A stretch of 28,265 bases of DNA from JACOXT01 sp964372855 (GTDB taxonomy: Bacteria; Patescibacteriota; Microgenomatia; Levybacterales; UBA12049), in contig CAYJRY010000011.1 of assembly GCA_964372855.1 (NCBI GenBank), positions 1 to 28,265 on the forward strand, in the 5' to 3' direction. The translations under genes and the position numbers were made by a program. The notes under the pieces were generated by a model, which saw nothing but the letters and a program-made list of their open reading frames with translations, was not told the DNA's origin and made no database searches. Shown here piece by piece: positions 21,324 to 27,897 of the stretch (the first letter of the stretch is position 1; every line of letters begins with the position of its first letter).

Positions 21324-21354
21324 CTAAAATAGAACTTCTTGACATTACTCTCAT

Positions 21355-21731
21355 ATGATAGTTCACGATGTAGGTATGGCAAATCCTATTAAAAGTGCTA
21401 AAGCAATTGGTTGGCTATTTGTACTAAGCGGGTTACTAAACTTATACATGTTATTTACTTATCGCCTGTTAACAAATTATTCCTTGCAATATGTTATTGA
21501 AATTTTCTTAGCTTTTATAACAGGATACTTTCTCATTAAGGGTAAAAGATAGGAATTTATCTTCTTGGGCTTTCTATATTACTTTCAATCACAGCTATAT
21601 TAAATATCGTTATCCGCAACAACGGACTACCCAAGGATGTAGTCGGATTTTTCTTTACAATTCTCTTTTTTGCATTTACATGTTTAATGTTTGTTTGGTT
21701 TTATCTTTATCGTAATCAATTCAAGAAATAA
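21355..21731 (+). pseudogene. Four-helix membrane protein broken by a frameshift
   Basis: The first part (21355-21552) encodes two membrane helices (IGWLFVLSGLLNLYMLF, YVIEIFLAFITGYFLI) and stops at TAG right after KGKR. In the -1 frame, 21546-21731 continues with two more helices (IGIYLLGLSILLSITAILNIV and VVGFFTILFFAFTCLMFVWFYLY) and ends RNQFKK-stop, with no start codon of its own. Joined, they give about 123 residues with four evenly spaced helices. Either one base has been gained or lost, or the reading is programmed; AAAA precedes the stop but no standard slippery heptamer is present. The second part is too good as a membrane protein to be chance. ATG 21376 is an alternative start. Function is unknown. 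Confidence 0.6.
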
Positions 21732-21769
21732 TAACTTCCAACATATCTTACCATCCTTAGTACTATAGG

Positions 21770-21798
21770 TTGATTACTGCTTAAAAATCTTTTATAAT
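21770..21798 (+). promoter_or_regulatory. Promoter of gene 21806
   Basis: -35 TTGATT (21770-21775), 17-base spacer, perfect -10 TATAAT (21793-21798), seven bases to the ATG. Confidence 0.6.
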
Positions 21799-21805
21799 CC
21801 ATTAT

Positions 21806-22489
21806 ATGTTTCAGGTAACTTTTTATCATTACACAAACTTTGGTAAGATTGGCGGTATACTAGGTAAATGGAAAGATGGATCAAAATCAGGACTAGAGCC
21901 AAGAGAAAGAATTGGTAACAGACTTTATCCCCCTACGCTTGCCATTTTTGCTTTACTTGAGCCTACGCCTTCGGATTGGATAGAAAATCCTCACTTTCCA
22001 CTTACATGGAAAGCTCTAAAACACAATCTTGGAGTCTTAGGATACAGCAAGCTTTTACTGGAAATTGATATAAATCCAAAAGGTGATCAGGTTTACGTTG
22101 CAGACAGAGCGCATATTGAAGGGGCGCTATATGAAGATAAAACAGGTATACCAAAAAAGTACCTTCACGAATCAGTAAAAGCAGGAGAAGAAACATTTAT
22201 GACAAGCATGGTTAGATTAGAAGAATACTTAGAGCATCAAAGTGAACTGGCATACTCCTTACCTGAAGTGTTAATACTTCAACATTTGCCATTGGAAAGA
22301 ATTAGAGTTTCAACAAAACAACCTCTTATAGAAGAAGATCTAGAACGACTAACCTCTCATGAACGAGAGTACCTAATTAATCTTATAACAATGGGCTATG
22401 CGCAGAAAGAATTAGCTGAGTGGAGAGAACGGTATGAGATACAACATGGGTCGTTAGAAATTTCAAGAGGAAAGAAAGAATCTTTCTAA
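21806..22489 (+). CDS. Unknown protein, possible ADP-ribosyltransferase-like fold
   Basis: The 227-residue protein opens with FYHYTNFGKIGGILGKWKDG, continues SGLEPRERIGNRLYPPTLAIFALLEPTPSDW, and later has LLLEIDINPKGDQVYVADRAHIEG and YSLPEVLILQHLPLERIRVS. The order (His-x-Thr near the start, a short helix ending in IL, a G-L-x-P turn, and a final strand carrying a PEV-I pattern) recalls DarT/ART-like enzymes that modify DNA, RNA or protein with ADP-ribose. The match is by pattern only and no antitoxin-like partner is adjacent. It has its own strong promoter and no Shine-Dalgarno site. It could act as a toxin or defence effector, but that is inference. Confidence 0.6.
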   Translation: MFQVTFYHYTNFGKIGGILGKWKDGSKSGLEPRERIGNRLYPPTLAIFALLEPTPSDWIENPHFPLTWKALKHNLGVLGYSKLLLEIDINPKGDQVYVADRAHIEGALYEDKTGIPKKYLHESVKAGEETFMTSMVRLEEYLEHQSELAYSLPEVLILQHLPLERIRVSTKQPLIEEDLERLTSHEREYLINLITMGYAQKELAEWRERYEIQHGSLEISRGKKESF

Positions 22490-22612
22490 TAGTTTTTGCG
22501 TGCGTCATAGGCCAAAGCTACGACTCGCTTCCCACGACTAGTATTCTCTATTAACTTTTTGAAGAGTGGTGGCAAAAAGCAGAAAGAATTTAAAAAGACA
22601 ACTCGTCTAAAC

Positions 22613-22641
22613 TTGATTTCTGTTTTCCTTCTTGAAATACT
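22613..22641 (+). promoter_or_regulatory. Promoter of gene pair 22649/23173
   Basis: -35 TTGATT (22613-22618), 17-base spacer, -10 AATACT (22636-22641), seven bases to the ATG. The rest of the 22490-22648 spacer shows nothing recognisable. Confidence 0.45.
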
Positions 22642-22648
22642 TATATAA

Positions 22649-23176
22649 ATGGATACGCATGAACCAATTCCACAAGGTAATCCTAATCTACCTTCAGGAT
22701 TTAAAGAAGTCGTACATTCGGATAAGGTATTAATTATTACAAAAAACGAATTACCATGGCTCAAGGATGATGAAAAAATTCCTCTTGTTAAAATTACACT
22801 AACAGGTACCAATGGTAAAACTTTTTATTATGGAAGTTGTATCCGAGGACATCTTGTGGAGGCAGCGAAAAAGCTTGACATGCACCAAAGTCGGTTTTGC
22901 AATAACTTGCTTTACTCGCATTTACCCACTTTAATTCAAAACGGTTCTCATCCTTATATAAAGATAGTCTCAAGTCAAGTTACAGAAAAACCTATTTATT
23001 ACTTCAGTAATATAGGAGGGAATAGAGTATACTTTATGCGATTTAATGAAATTGACGGAAAACCTGTTATATTACGCATCGCGGTTTGCGATAAATCCGG
23101 AAACGGACAAGAAATTGTTCTTGGCGCTTTAACTAATAACCAACAGAAAGTTATTAAGAAAGTAGCGAGATTATGA
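22649..23176 (+). CDS. Unknown soluble protein, first gene of an overlapping pair
   Basis: I do not recognise this 175-residue protein. It is soluble, mixed alpha/beta, with a basic central helix (GHLVEAAKKLDMHQSRFCNNLLYSH) that could bind nucleic acid, and a beta-rich C-terminal half (YYFSNIGGNRVYFMRFNEIDGKPVILRIAVCDKSG) whose hairpin style recalls small RelE/HigB-like or GIY-like folds; I would not name it from that. Its TGA overlaps the ATG of the next gene by four bases, so the two are translationally coupled and probably act together. Confidence 0.7.
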   Translation: MDTHEPIPQGNPNLPSGFKEVVHSDKVLIITKNELPWLKDDEKIPLVKITLTGTNGKTFYYGSCIRGHLVEAAKKLDMHQSRFCNNLLYSHLPTLIQNGSHPYIKIVSSQVTEKPIYYFSNIGGNRVYFMRFNEIDGKPVILRIAVCDKSGNGQEIVLGALTNNQQKVIKKVARL

Positions 23177-23493
23177 AAGAAAAATTAAAGAATAGTTCAG
23201 ATTCATGTAATTTAATTTCTTATTCTGAGGACGATAAGGGAAAAACTACATCAGTAGAGTTACAAATAATTGTCGATGGTAATCCATATCATCTAAATAT
23301 AGCAACTCCTGAGTACGCTCAAGGATTGCGTGAATATAACTCAAATTTCCCTCCCGAGCAACAGCTTGAAGACAGATTCTATATTCTTCAAGATATCCCC
23401 CCCAAGGAAGAATTATGTAGTGTTGTTGGTAAAATTCCCATTGAGGATCTTAGACCATTTTTACTTGAAATTCCCGAAAAACCTCCTTCCTAA
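23173..23493 (+). CDS. Unknown small acidic protein, second gene of the pair
   Basis: The 106-residue acidic protein has no membrane segment or known motif. Visible features are a beta-like stretch (SVELQIIVDGNPYHLNIATP) and a Pro/Glu-rich end (IPIEDLRPFLLEIPEKPPS). It starts within the stop of the preceding gene (ATGA overlap), which implies fixed stoichiometry with it. An acidic small partner after a basic protein fits an inhibitor or antitoxin, but no sequence motif supports that. Confidence 0.65.
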   Translation: MKEKLKNSSDSCNLISYSEDDKGKTTSVELQIIVDGNPYHLNIATPEYAQGLREYNSNFPPEQQLEDRFYILQDIPPKEELCSVVGKIPIEDLRPFLLEIPEKPPS

Positions 23494-23496
23494 ATC

Positions 23497-23525
23497 TTGA
23501 CAAAATGTATATTTAAGTGTATATT
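23497..23525 (+). promoter_or_regulatory. Promoter of second toxin-antitoxin pair
   Basis: Perfect -35 TTGACA (23497-23502), 17-base spacer, -10 TATATT (23520-23525), six bases to the ATG. The direct repeat GTATATTTAA at 23508 and 23519, 11 bases apart and overlapping the -10, is a likely antitoxin operator. Confidence 0.7.
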
Positions 23526-23531
23526 TAAAAT

Positions 23532-23795
23532 ATGCAAACGATAACTACTACACAACTTAGAACAAAATCAAAGGAACTTGTAAAAACCCTTCAAGAAGGA
23601 CATTCTGTGGATTTGATTCACAGATCAAAAATAGTCGGCGAGATTAAGCCTAAAATTTATGATCCCAAACCATTTGATCCAGATAAATTCTTAAAAATTG
23701 TAGAAAAGCTAAACTTTCCAACACTGACTCCAAAGCAAATAGAAATAAGATACAGAAAAGCTATGATAAAAAAGCATGGTAAGAATATTTCTTGA
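23532..23795 (+). CDS. Phd/YefM-like antitoxin
   Basis: The N-terminal half, MQTITTTQLRTKSKELVKTL followed by QEGHSVDLIHRSKIVGEIKP, has the Phd/YefM pattern: a first strand, helix with L-R-x-x-x-x-x-L, then a G-x-x-V-x-L-x-x-R-x-x-x-V-G strand pair. The C-terminal half (DPDKFLKIVEKLNFPTLTPKQIEIRYRKAM) would wind around the toxin. The 87-residue length is typical. It precedes and overlaps the PIN-like gene by 20 bases, so it belongs to a toxin-antitoxin operon with autoregulation through its promoter repeats. Confidence 0.82.
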   Translation: MQTITTTQLRTKSKELVKTLQEGHSVDLIHRSKIVGEIKPKIYDPKPFDPDKFLKIVEKLNFPTLTPKQIEIRYRKAMIKKHGKNIS

Positions 23796-24141
23796 TACAA
23801 ACTTTTATATTGATGCGACAAAAAGAGCAAAAGAGAAGTGGAAAACTTTAAAAGAATACTTGCTTTATATTTCACCACTTTCCACCGATATTTTATTTTA
23901 CGCACGGAAACTAAAAGTTCCTGATCAAGAAGTAAATGAACTTCAGAAACTATTTGGTATAGTTCCTTTAACAAAGGAGATTCTGAATAAAGCTCTTGAA
24001 GGGCCAACTACCGATTTGGAAGGCAATATTCAACTTCACTCTGCTGCTGAAGCAGAATGTGACCTGTTTCTAACCAATGACAAAAAACTTCTTGATATGA
24101 AATTCTTCGGCAAAACTCAAATACTAAATTCATTAATGTAG
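23776..24141 (+). CDS. PIN-domain toxin
   Basis: RNase toxin of the PIN fold, 121 residues. MVRIFLDTNFYIDA has the first catalytic Asp; a later segment, TTDLEGNIQLHSAAEAECDLFLTND, supplies the D-x-x-x-Q-x-x-A-x-x-x-x-x-D pattern and the final N-D. It overlaps the antitoxin by 20 bases. It is distinct from the VapC-like toxin at 10732, which pairs with an AbrB-type antitoxin, so the window carries two independent PIN modules with different antitoxin classes. Confidence 0.85.
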   Translation: MVRIFLDTNFYIDATKRAKEKWKTLKEYLLYISPLSTDILFYARKLKVPDQEVNELQKLFGIVPLTKEILNKALEGPTTDLEGNIQLHSAAEAECDLFLTNDKKLLDMKFFGKTQILNSLM

Positions 24142-24205
24142 AATCTACAAAGATGTAGTTTGTCATCTTGAAATTATCTAAGATTTCGTCAATAATAAAA
24201 CAAAT

Positions 24206-24463
24206 ATGCTGACAAAAACAGACTTAAAACAAATAGGTAATCTAATTGATACAAAATTAGATAATAGATTACAGCCCATTAATAACAATATAGCGAATAT
24301 TAATAAGAATTTAACTAATGTTAATAAGGATTTAAAATATTTGAAGAAAAAGGTCAATAGAATTGATAAAACGGTTAGTATAGTTGTAAAGAATTACGAT
24401 GAGGCAGATGTCCAATTACATAGAAGAGTTAGAAGAATTGAACAACATTTAGCATTAGATTAA
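24206..24463 (+). CDS. Small coiled-coil protein
   Basis: The 85-residue protein is a continuous heptad pattern (LQPINNNIANINKNLTNVNK, then DLKYLKKKVNRIDKTVSIVV) with hydrophobic residues every three to four positions, ending in a basic helix (HRRVRRIEQHLALD). The TDLKQIGNLIDTKL start recurs in small proteins of CPR genomes, by my recollection. It has no membrane segment and should oligomerise. TAATAA seven bases upstream of the ATG could be a -10. No partner is evident; function unknown. Confidence 0.72.
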   Translation: MLTKTDLKQIGNLIDTKLDNRLQPINNNIANINKNLTNVNKDLKYLKKKVNRIDKTVSIVVKNYDEADVQLHRRVRRIEQHLALD

Positions 24464-24483
24464 GATTTTATACTTTTCTTGAT

Positions 24484-25224
24484 ATGGATAATATACGGTT
24501 AACAGATAATCCACAAACACTCAAACCTTCTGCCTCCTCAGATCCTCATCATTTTCCAAAAGTAATACTCATCGGCCTTGCCGCATTTTTGATAATGATC
24601 ATAGGAGGAGGAATTGGATATTATTTGGGAGTAAATAGTCAAGTAAATTATACGCAAGATGTAAGTCAGTCGCCAAAAGAGAATATATACCCAACGCATA
24701 CTACCCAACCAACTGTAATCCCAACCGTATCAAAAAGTGATATAAAAACAGGTTGGAAAACATATACTGATAGTTTATATGACTATACAATTAAATATCC
24801 GTCGGAATGGATCTTAAAACAAGATAAGGACTTCGAAGGAGATGCTAGGATTGAATTAGTCGCCGCAAATGCTACTGCGCTAGGCGTAACCCGCAAAGCT
24901 CCGCAAATATATATAAGTATTACATCCCCATTTTCAACCTCTGGCGTAGCAATAGCTAATACCCCAGGAGGACCTGCAGAGCCTTTAGAAGTATACATTA
25001 ACGGTAAACAACAATCTATCCCTGTTACCGGAGTAGGAAGTGGCAAAGAGTTTGATTTTTATACGTTTCGATTCCCGTTACCTGGAAAGAAGGTAACAAC
25101 ACCCAGGTTTAAAGATCCGGTTTCGCTTATTCCTACAATGGTATCTCTGAATGTAATAGCTTCGTACAAAACAGTCGAAGAAGCTCAGACTATTTCTAAT
25201 ATTCTTTCTACAATCACTTATTAG
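24484..25224 (+). CDS. Membrane-anchored PsbP-like protein
   Basis: A cytoplasmic N-terminus of about 25 residues is followed by one membrane helix (VILIGLAAFLIMIIGGGIGYYLGV, about 27-50), a Thr/Pro-rich linker and an outer domain. WKTYTDSLYDYTIKYPSEWILKQDKD is the PsbP-like opening (Y-x-I-x-Y-P-x-x-W) and the domain ends EEAQTISNILSTITY, as PsbP/DUF1795-type domains do. It is 246 residues. Such anchored domains are frequent in CPR genomes with unknown role; the partial gene at the window's start may be a relative. A terminator-like hairpin follows at 25252. Confidence 0.78.
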   Translation: MDNIRLTDNPQTLKPSASSDPHHFPKVILIGLAAFLIMIIGGGIGYYLGVNSQVNYTQDVSQSPKENIYPTHTTQPTVIPTVSKSDIKTGWKTYTDSLYDYTIKYPSEWILKQDKDFEGDARIELVAANATALGVTRKAPQIYISITSPFSTSGVAIANTPGGPAEPLEVYINGKQQSIPVTGVGSGKEFDFYTFRFPLPGKKVTTPRFKDPVSLIPTMVSLNVIASYKTVEEAQTISNILSTITY

Positions 25225-25251
25225 TTAAATCGCTGACAACAATACAATTCC

Positions 25252-25289
25252 CAATTCCTCTTCTAAAAAAAATGAGAATTGTGTTTTTT
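25252..25289 (+). terminator. Rho-independent terminator
   Basis: CAATT-C-CTC (25252-25260) pairs with GAG-AATTG (25274-25281), one bulge, followed by TGTTTTTT. It lies 28 bases after the PsbP-like gene. Confidence 0.55.
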
Positions 25290-25311
25290 ACATTCAGATA
25301 ATGATGATTTA

Positions 25312-25340
25312 TTGACTTTTATATGTGTAAAAGTTAAGAT
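25312..25340 (+). promoter_or_regulatory. Promoter of protease/MBL operon
   Basis: -35 TTGACT (25312-25317), 17-base spacer, -10 TAAGAT (25335-25340), six bases to the ATG. Confidence 0.6.
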
Positions 25341-25346
25341 GCGTAT

Positions 25347-25706
25347 ATGGGAATTACCAATTTAGAAATCACTATTCAAAATCCTGCCAAACCTAAAAAA
25401 ATAATTACAAAAAAATTTTTAGTGGATTCCGGAGCTGCTTATAGCGTAGTTCCATCATCTATTCTCAAAAGCTTGGGCATACTTCCAATTACAAAAAGAC
25501 GATTTATCTTAGCAAATGGTGAAACAGTTGAGTGGAATGTAGGAAATGCTCTTTTTAAGTATCAAAATGAAATTGGTGCCTCGCCTGTTATTTTTGGGGA
25601 CAAAGAAGATATATTTCTTTTGGGTGTAGTTACATTAGAAAGTCTTGGACTTATTTTGGATCCAATTCGCCGAGAGCTAAAACCCCTACCAATGCTTTTA
25701 ATGTAA
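25347..25706 (+). CDS. Retropepsin-like aspartyl protease (clan AA)
   Basis: A 119-residue single-lobe aspartyl protease that should work as a homodimer. The catalytic motif is KFLVDSGAAYSVVPSSIL (Asp in D-S-G-A), followed by the flap-like FILANGETVEWNVG and the second hydrophobic motif LLGVVTLESLGLILDP. There is no signal peptide or anchor, so it is probably cytoplasmic. The MBL-fold gene follows seven bases later in the same operon. The biological substrate is unknown. Confidence 0.8.
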   Translation: MGITNLEITIQNPAKPKKIITKKFLVDSGAAYSVVPSSILKSLGILPITKRRFILANGETVEWNVGNALFKYQNEIGASPVIFGDKEDIFLLGVVTLESLGLILDPIRRELKPLPMLLM

Positions 25707-25713
25707 ACTTTGT

Positions 25714-26481
25714 ATGAAAGTAATATTTCTTGGTACAAATGGTTGGTATTCAACGACAACTGGAGATACTCCTTGTATTTTGATTGATTCAAAAGACCAC
25801 TATGTTATTTTGGATGCTGGAAATGGAATTTACAAACTTGACGGCTATATTAAGGAAAATAAACCTATTTCTATGTTTATTTCCCATTTCCATATTGACC
25901 ATGTTTCCGGACTTCATACATTGAATAAATTTAACTTTAAACAAGGAATTGATGTTTATGTTGGCAATGGCAGAAAAAAAGATTTTGAGACTTTGGTAAA
26001 TCCACCTTTTACAATTGGATACAAACCCAAGAAAGAAAATGTCAGCAATCTTAAAACAGAAATTAGACTTCATGAGCTTTCAGAAAATGGACAAAATATC
26101 CCATTTAAAGCCTTTGCGATCAAACAACACCACGCTTATATAGATCATGGTTTTAGATTTGAACTTGAAGGAAAAATTATTGCATATACAGGAGATTGTG
26201 GCTTTACAGACTCAACTTTGAAACTAGCTAAAAATGCAGATTTACTGATTTGTGAGTGCGCTAATAAAAAAACTCCAGAACCTGATTTGTGGGGGCATTT
26301 TGATCCAACTCAAGCTGCAACTCTTGCTAAAAAAGCAAAAGTCAAAAAACTTATTCTCACCCACTTCGGCGCGCATCTTTATACAACTTTAAAAGATCGC
26401 AAATGGGCAGAAAAAGAAACTAAAAAAATCTTCCCCCAAACAATCTCAGCTTTTGATGGGATGGAATTTGAGTTAAAATAG
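25714..26481 (+). CDS. Metallo-beta-lactamase-fold hydrolase (RNase Z-like)
   Basis: A 255-residue MBL-fold metal hydrolase. The H-x-H-x-D-H motif is SHFHIDHVSG, followed by a His in KQHHAYIDHGFRFE, Asp in AYTGDCGFTD and the last His in LILTHFG. MKVIFLGTNGWYSTTTGDTPC resembles the RNase Z/AtsA opening (L-G-T-G/N-x-x-x-P). The RNase Z exosite is not evident, so phosphodiesterase or arylsulfatase-like activity is equally possible. It is the second gene of the aspartyl protease operon and should be cytoplasmic. Confidence 0.86.
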   Translation: MKVIFLGTNGWYSTTTGDTPCILIDSKDHYVILDAGNGIYKLDGYIKENKPISMFISHFHIDHVSGLHTLNKFNFKQGIDVYVGNGRKKDFETLVNPPFTIGYKPKKENVSNLKTEIRLHELSENGQNIPFKAFAIKQHHAYIDHGFRFELEGKIIAYTGDCGFTDSTLKLAKNADLLICECANKKTPEPDLWGHFDPTQAATLAKKAKVKKLILTHFGAHLYTTLKDRKWAEKETKKIFPQTISAFDGMEFELK

Positions 26482-26491
26482 TCACTCCCTA

Positions 26492-26500
26492 TGTTATAAT
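26492..26500 (+). promoter_or_regulatory. Extended -10 promoter of gene 26507
   Basis: TGT-TATAAT (-10 at 26495-26500), six bases before the ATG; only a weak -35 (TTAAAA). Leaderless start predicted. Confidence 0.55.
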
Positions 26501-26506
26501 TTCGTT

Positions 26507-27373
26507 ATGCTAGAGGAACAAAATTCTACATTACCAGGCGCTGAAATTAATAGAGGCGATATCAATATAGAATCTGAAGCAAAAATAGATATTAATTTAC
26601 ACTTATTTAGACAAAAAATTGAAGCTCATACCAAGCCTTTTTATAGTAAAGTCCATTTGTCCGCAACAAACCTTCTTGAGCAAGGACAAGCAACAAAAAT
26701 TGGTAAGGCTAAAGATAAAAGTAAAGATGAGCTATGGGTAGCTCAAGTACAAAAAGAAGGATATCGATATAGACTTCATTTTCGAAGGTTTTCATTCGAT
26801 CGATCAAAAGACAAAGACACTTCTCTTCTTGGTATTAATAAAGGAATTGCTCTTAGTACTTTGGAATTAGAATTAGGTGAAGAACCAGAATCCAGATTTA
26901 GAATACCTCTTATTTTTAAATTTGATGAGGTGGATGATTTAACAGAGATAAATATTGGATGGTGGAATTTTTGGAATTATAAGGAGTTAATAAGGGCTAT
27001 AAAAAATAAGCCTGCATTATATTCATTAATTGATAATTATTTTTATGACCCTAACAGAAAAGATAATCATAATAATATGAAAGATTATTCTGGTTTAAGG
27101 TTGTCCTTGATAGACCCACCCACTCTTACTATAGCCCAAATGTATGATAAAGAATATTTTCTTAAATGGATTAAAGGAAACAGAAAAGTAAATGTAGTAC
27201 AATCATCGATACAATACGATGGTTCAAATTTTGTCCGAACTTTTCCCAGCAGTGAAGATAAACATATGTTTAAAATTCATGATATGAGACTCGATAACCC
27301 CATTCCAGATACCAAAACATTCGAAGATGTTCTTTCTTCTTTACTTGCTATAGCTGATCAAAAAAATAACTAG
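26507..27373 (+). CDS. Unknown soluble protein
   Basis: I do not recognise this 288-residue protein. It has no membrane segment, signal peptide or Cys cluster. It is mixed alpha/beta, with a short acidic N-terminus, a basic central part (GYRYRLHFRRFSFDRSKDKD), a Trp-rich segment (INIGWWNFWNYKELIRAI) and an acidic C-terminal helix. WWNFWNYKE is the most distinctive stretch. It stands alone behind a strong extended -10 promoter and has no Shine-Dalgarno site. Confidence 0.7.
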   Translation: MLEEQNSTLPGAEINRGDINIESEAKIDINLHLFRQKIEAHTKPFYSKVHLSATNLLEQGQATKIGKAKDKSKDELWVAQVQKEGYRYRLHFRRFSFDRSKDKDTSLLGINKGIALSTLELELGEEPESRFRIPLIFKFDEVDDLTEINIGWWNFWNYKELIRAIKNKPALYSLIDNYFYDPNRKDNHNNMKDYSGLRLSLIDPPTLTIAQMYDKEYFLKWIKGNRKVNVVQSSIQYDGSNFVRTFPSSEDKHMFKIHDMRLDNPIPDTKTFEDVLSSLLAIADQKNN

Positions 27374-27414
27374 AATGACTATGTTCCTCGGGTGATTTTT
27401 TAGATGTTTTGAGG

Positions 27415-27420
27415 TATAAT
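27415..27420 (+). promoter_or_regulatory. -10 box of gene 27432
   Basis: Perfect TATAAT, 11 bases before the ATG; GTGATT (27392-27397), 17 bases farther upstream, is a weak -35. A leader of about five bases is predicted. Confidence 0.45.
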
Positions 27421-27431
27421 CCGCTATTGCT

Positions 27432-27896
27432 ATGAATGAAATACCTGAAATCACAGAACATTTAGAAGTTTTACGAACTGTGCAGGAAAAAACTGTCATT
27501 AAAATTCAAAATATTGAAGAGCAAATAAGAAAAGTTCCAAAAGAACCTGATTTTACAACCGCAGTTAAGATAGCTATGCGCTACCTAAATGTACGTCTAC
27601 GTATAATTTCGATTGAGCAAGATTCTATAGGAGAAAAGCCTCCATCAACAATATTAGAGGAAGAATCGGATCGCATAATGCTAATCATTAAAACCGCTAG
27701 TGATGGTTAGTATTGGGCAGCAAAAGATTTTTTTCATGAACGTGGAACGTGGCAGTTAGGTCTTTCTAAAATATATAAGATCCATGGGAAAGAAGAAGAT
27801 GCATCGTTATCAAACAAATTGGGATTAGGGTATATAAGAATCTCATCAGCGCTTCCTGATTTAGGAGAACCTTTTACAGAAGATATATTTGGATAA
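27432..27896 (+). pseudogene. Unknown gene interrupted by one in-frame TAG
   Basis: The first 92 codons (27432-27707) encode a helical, coiled-coil-like protein (EHLEVLRTVQEKTVIKIQNI at its start) and end at TAG 27708-27710. The same frame then runs another 61 codons without a stop (YWAAKDFFHERGTWQLGLSK, later GYIRISSALPDLGEPFTEDIFG) to TAA 27894-27896, one base before the ATG of the protease gene. The second part has protein-like composition and no usable start of its own. The simplest reading is a nonsense mutation in a 153-codon gene; readthrough of the amber codon is possible. If only the first part is used, the product is 92 residues. No family is recognised. Confidence 0.6.
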
Positions 27897-27897
27897 C

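Noticed and set aside
22486..22812. Minus-strand 108-codon frame
   Set aside because: It is antisense to the start of gene 22649 and its promoter, with no family features.
27708..27710. Recoded stop codon (alternative genetic code)
   Set aside because: TAG, TAA and TGA all end clear genes in the window (for example TGA in def), and one TAG is not evidence for recoding.
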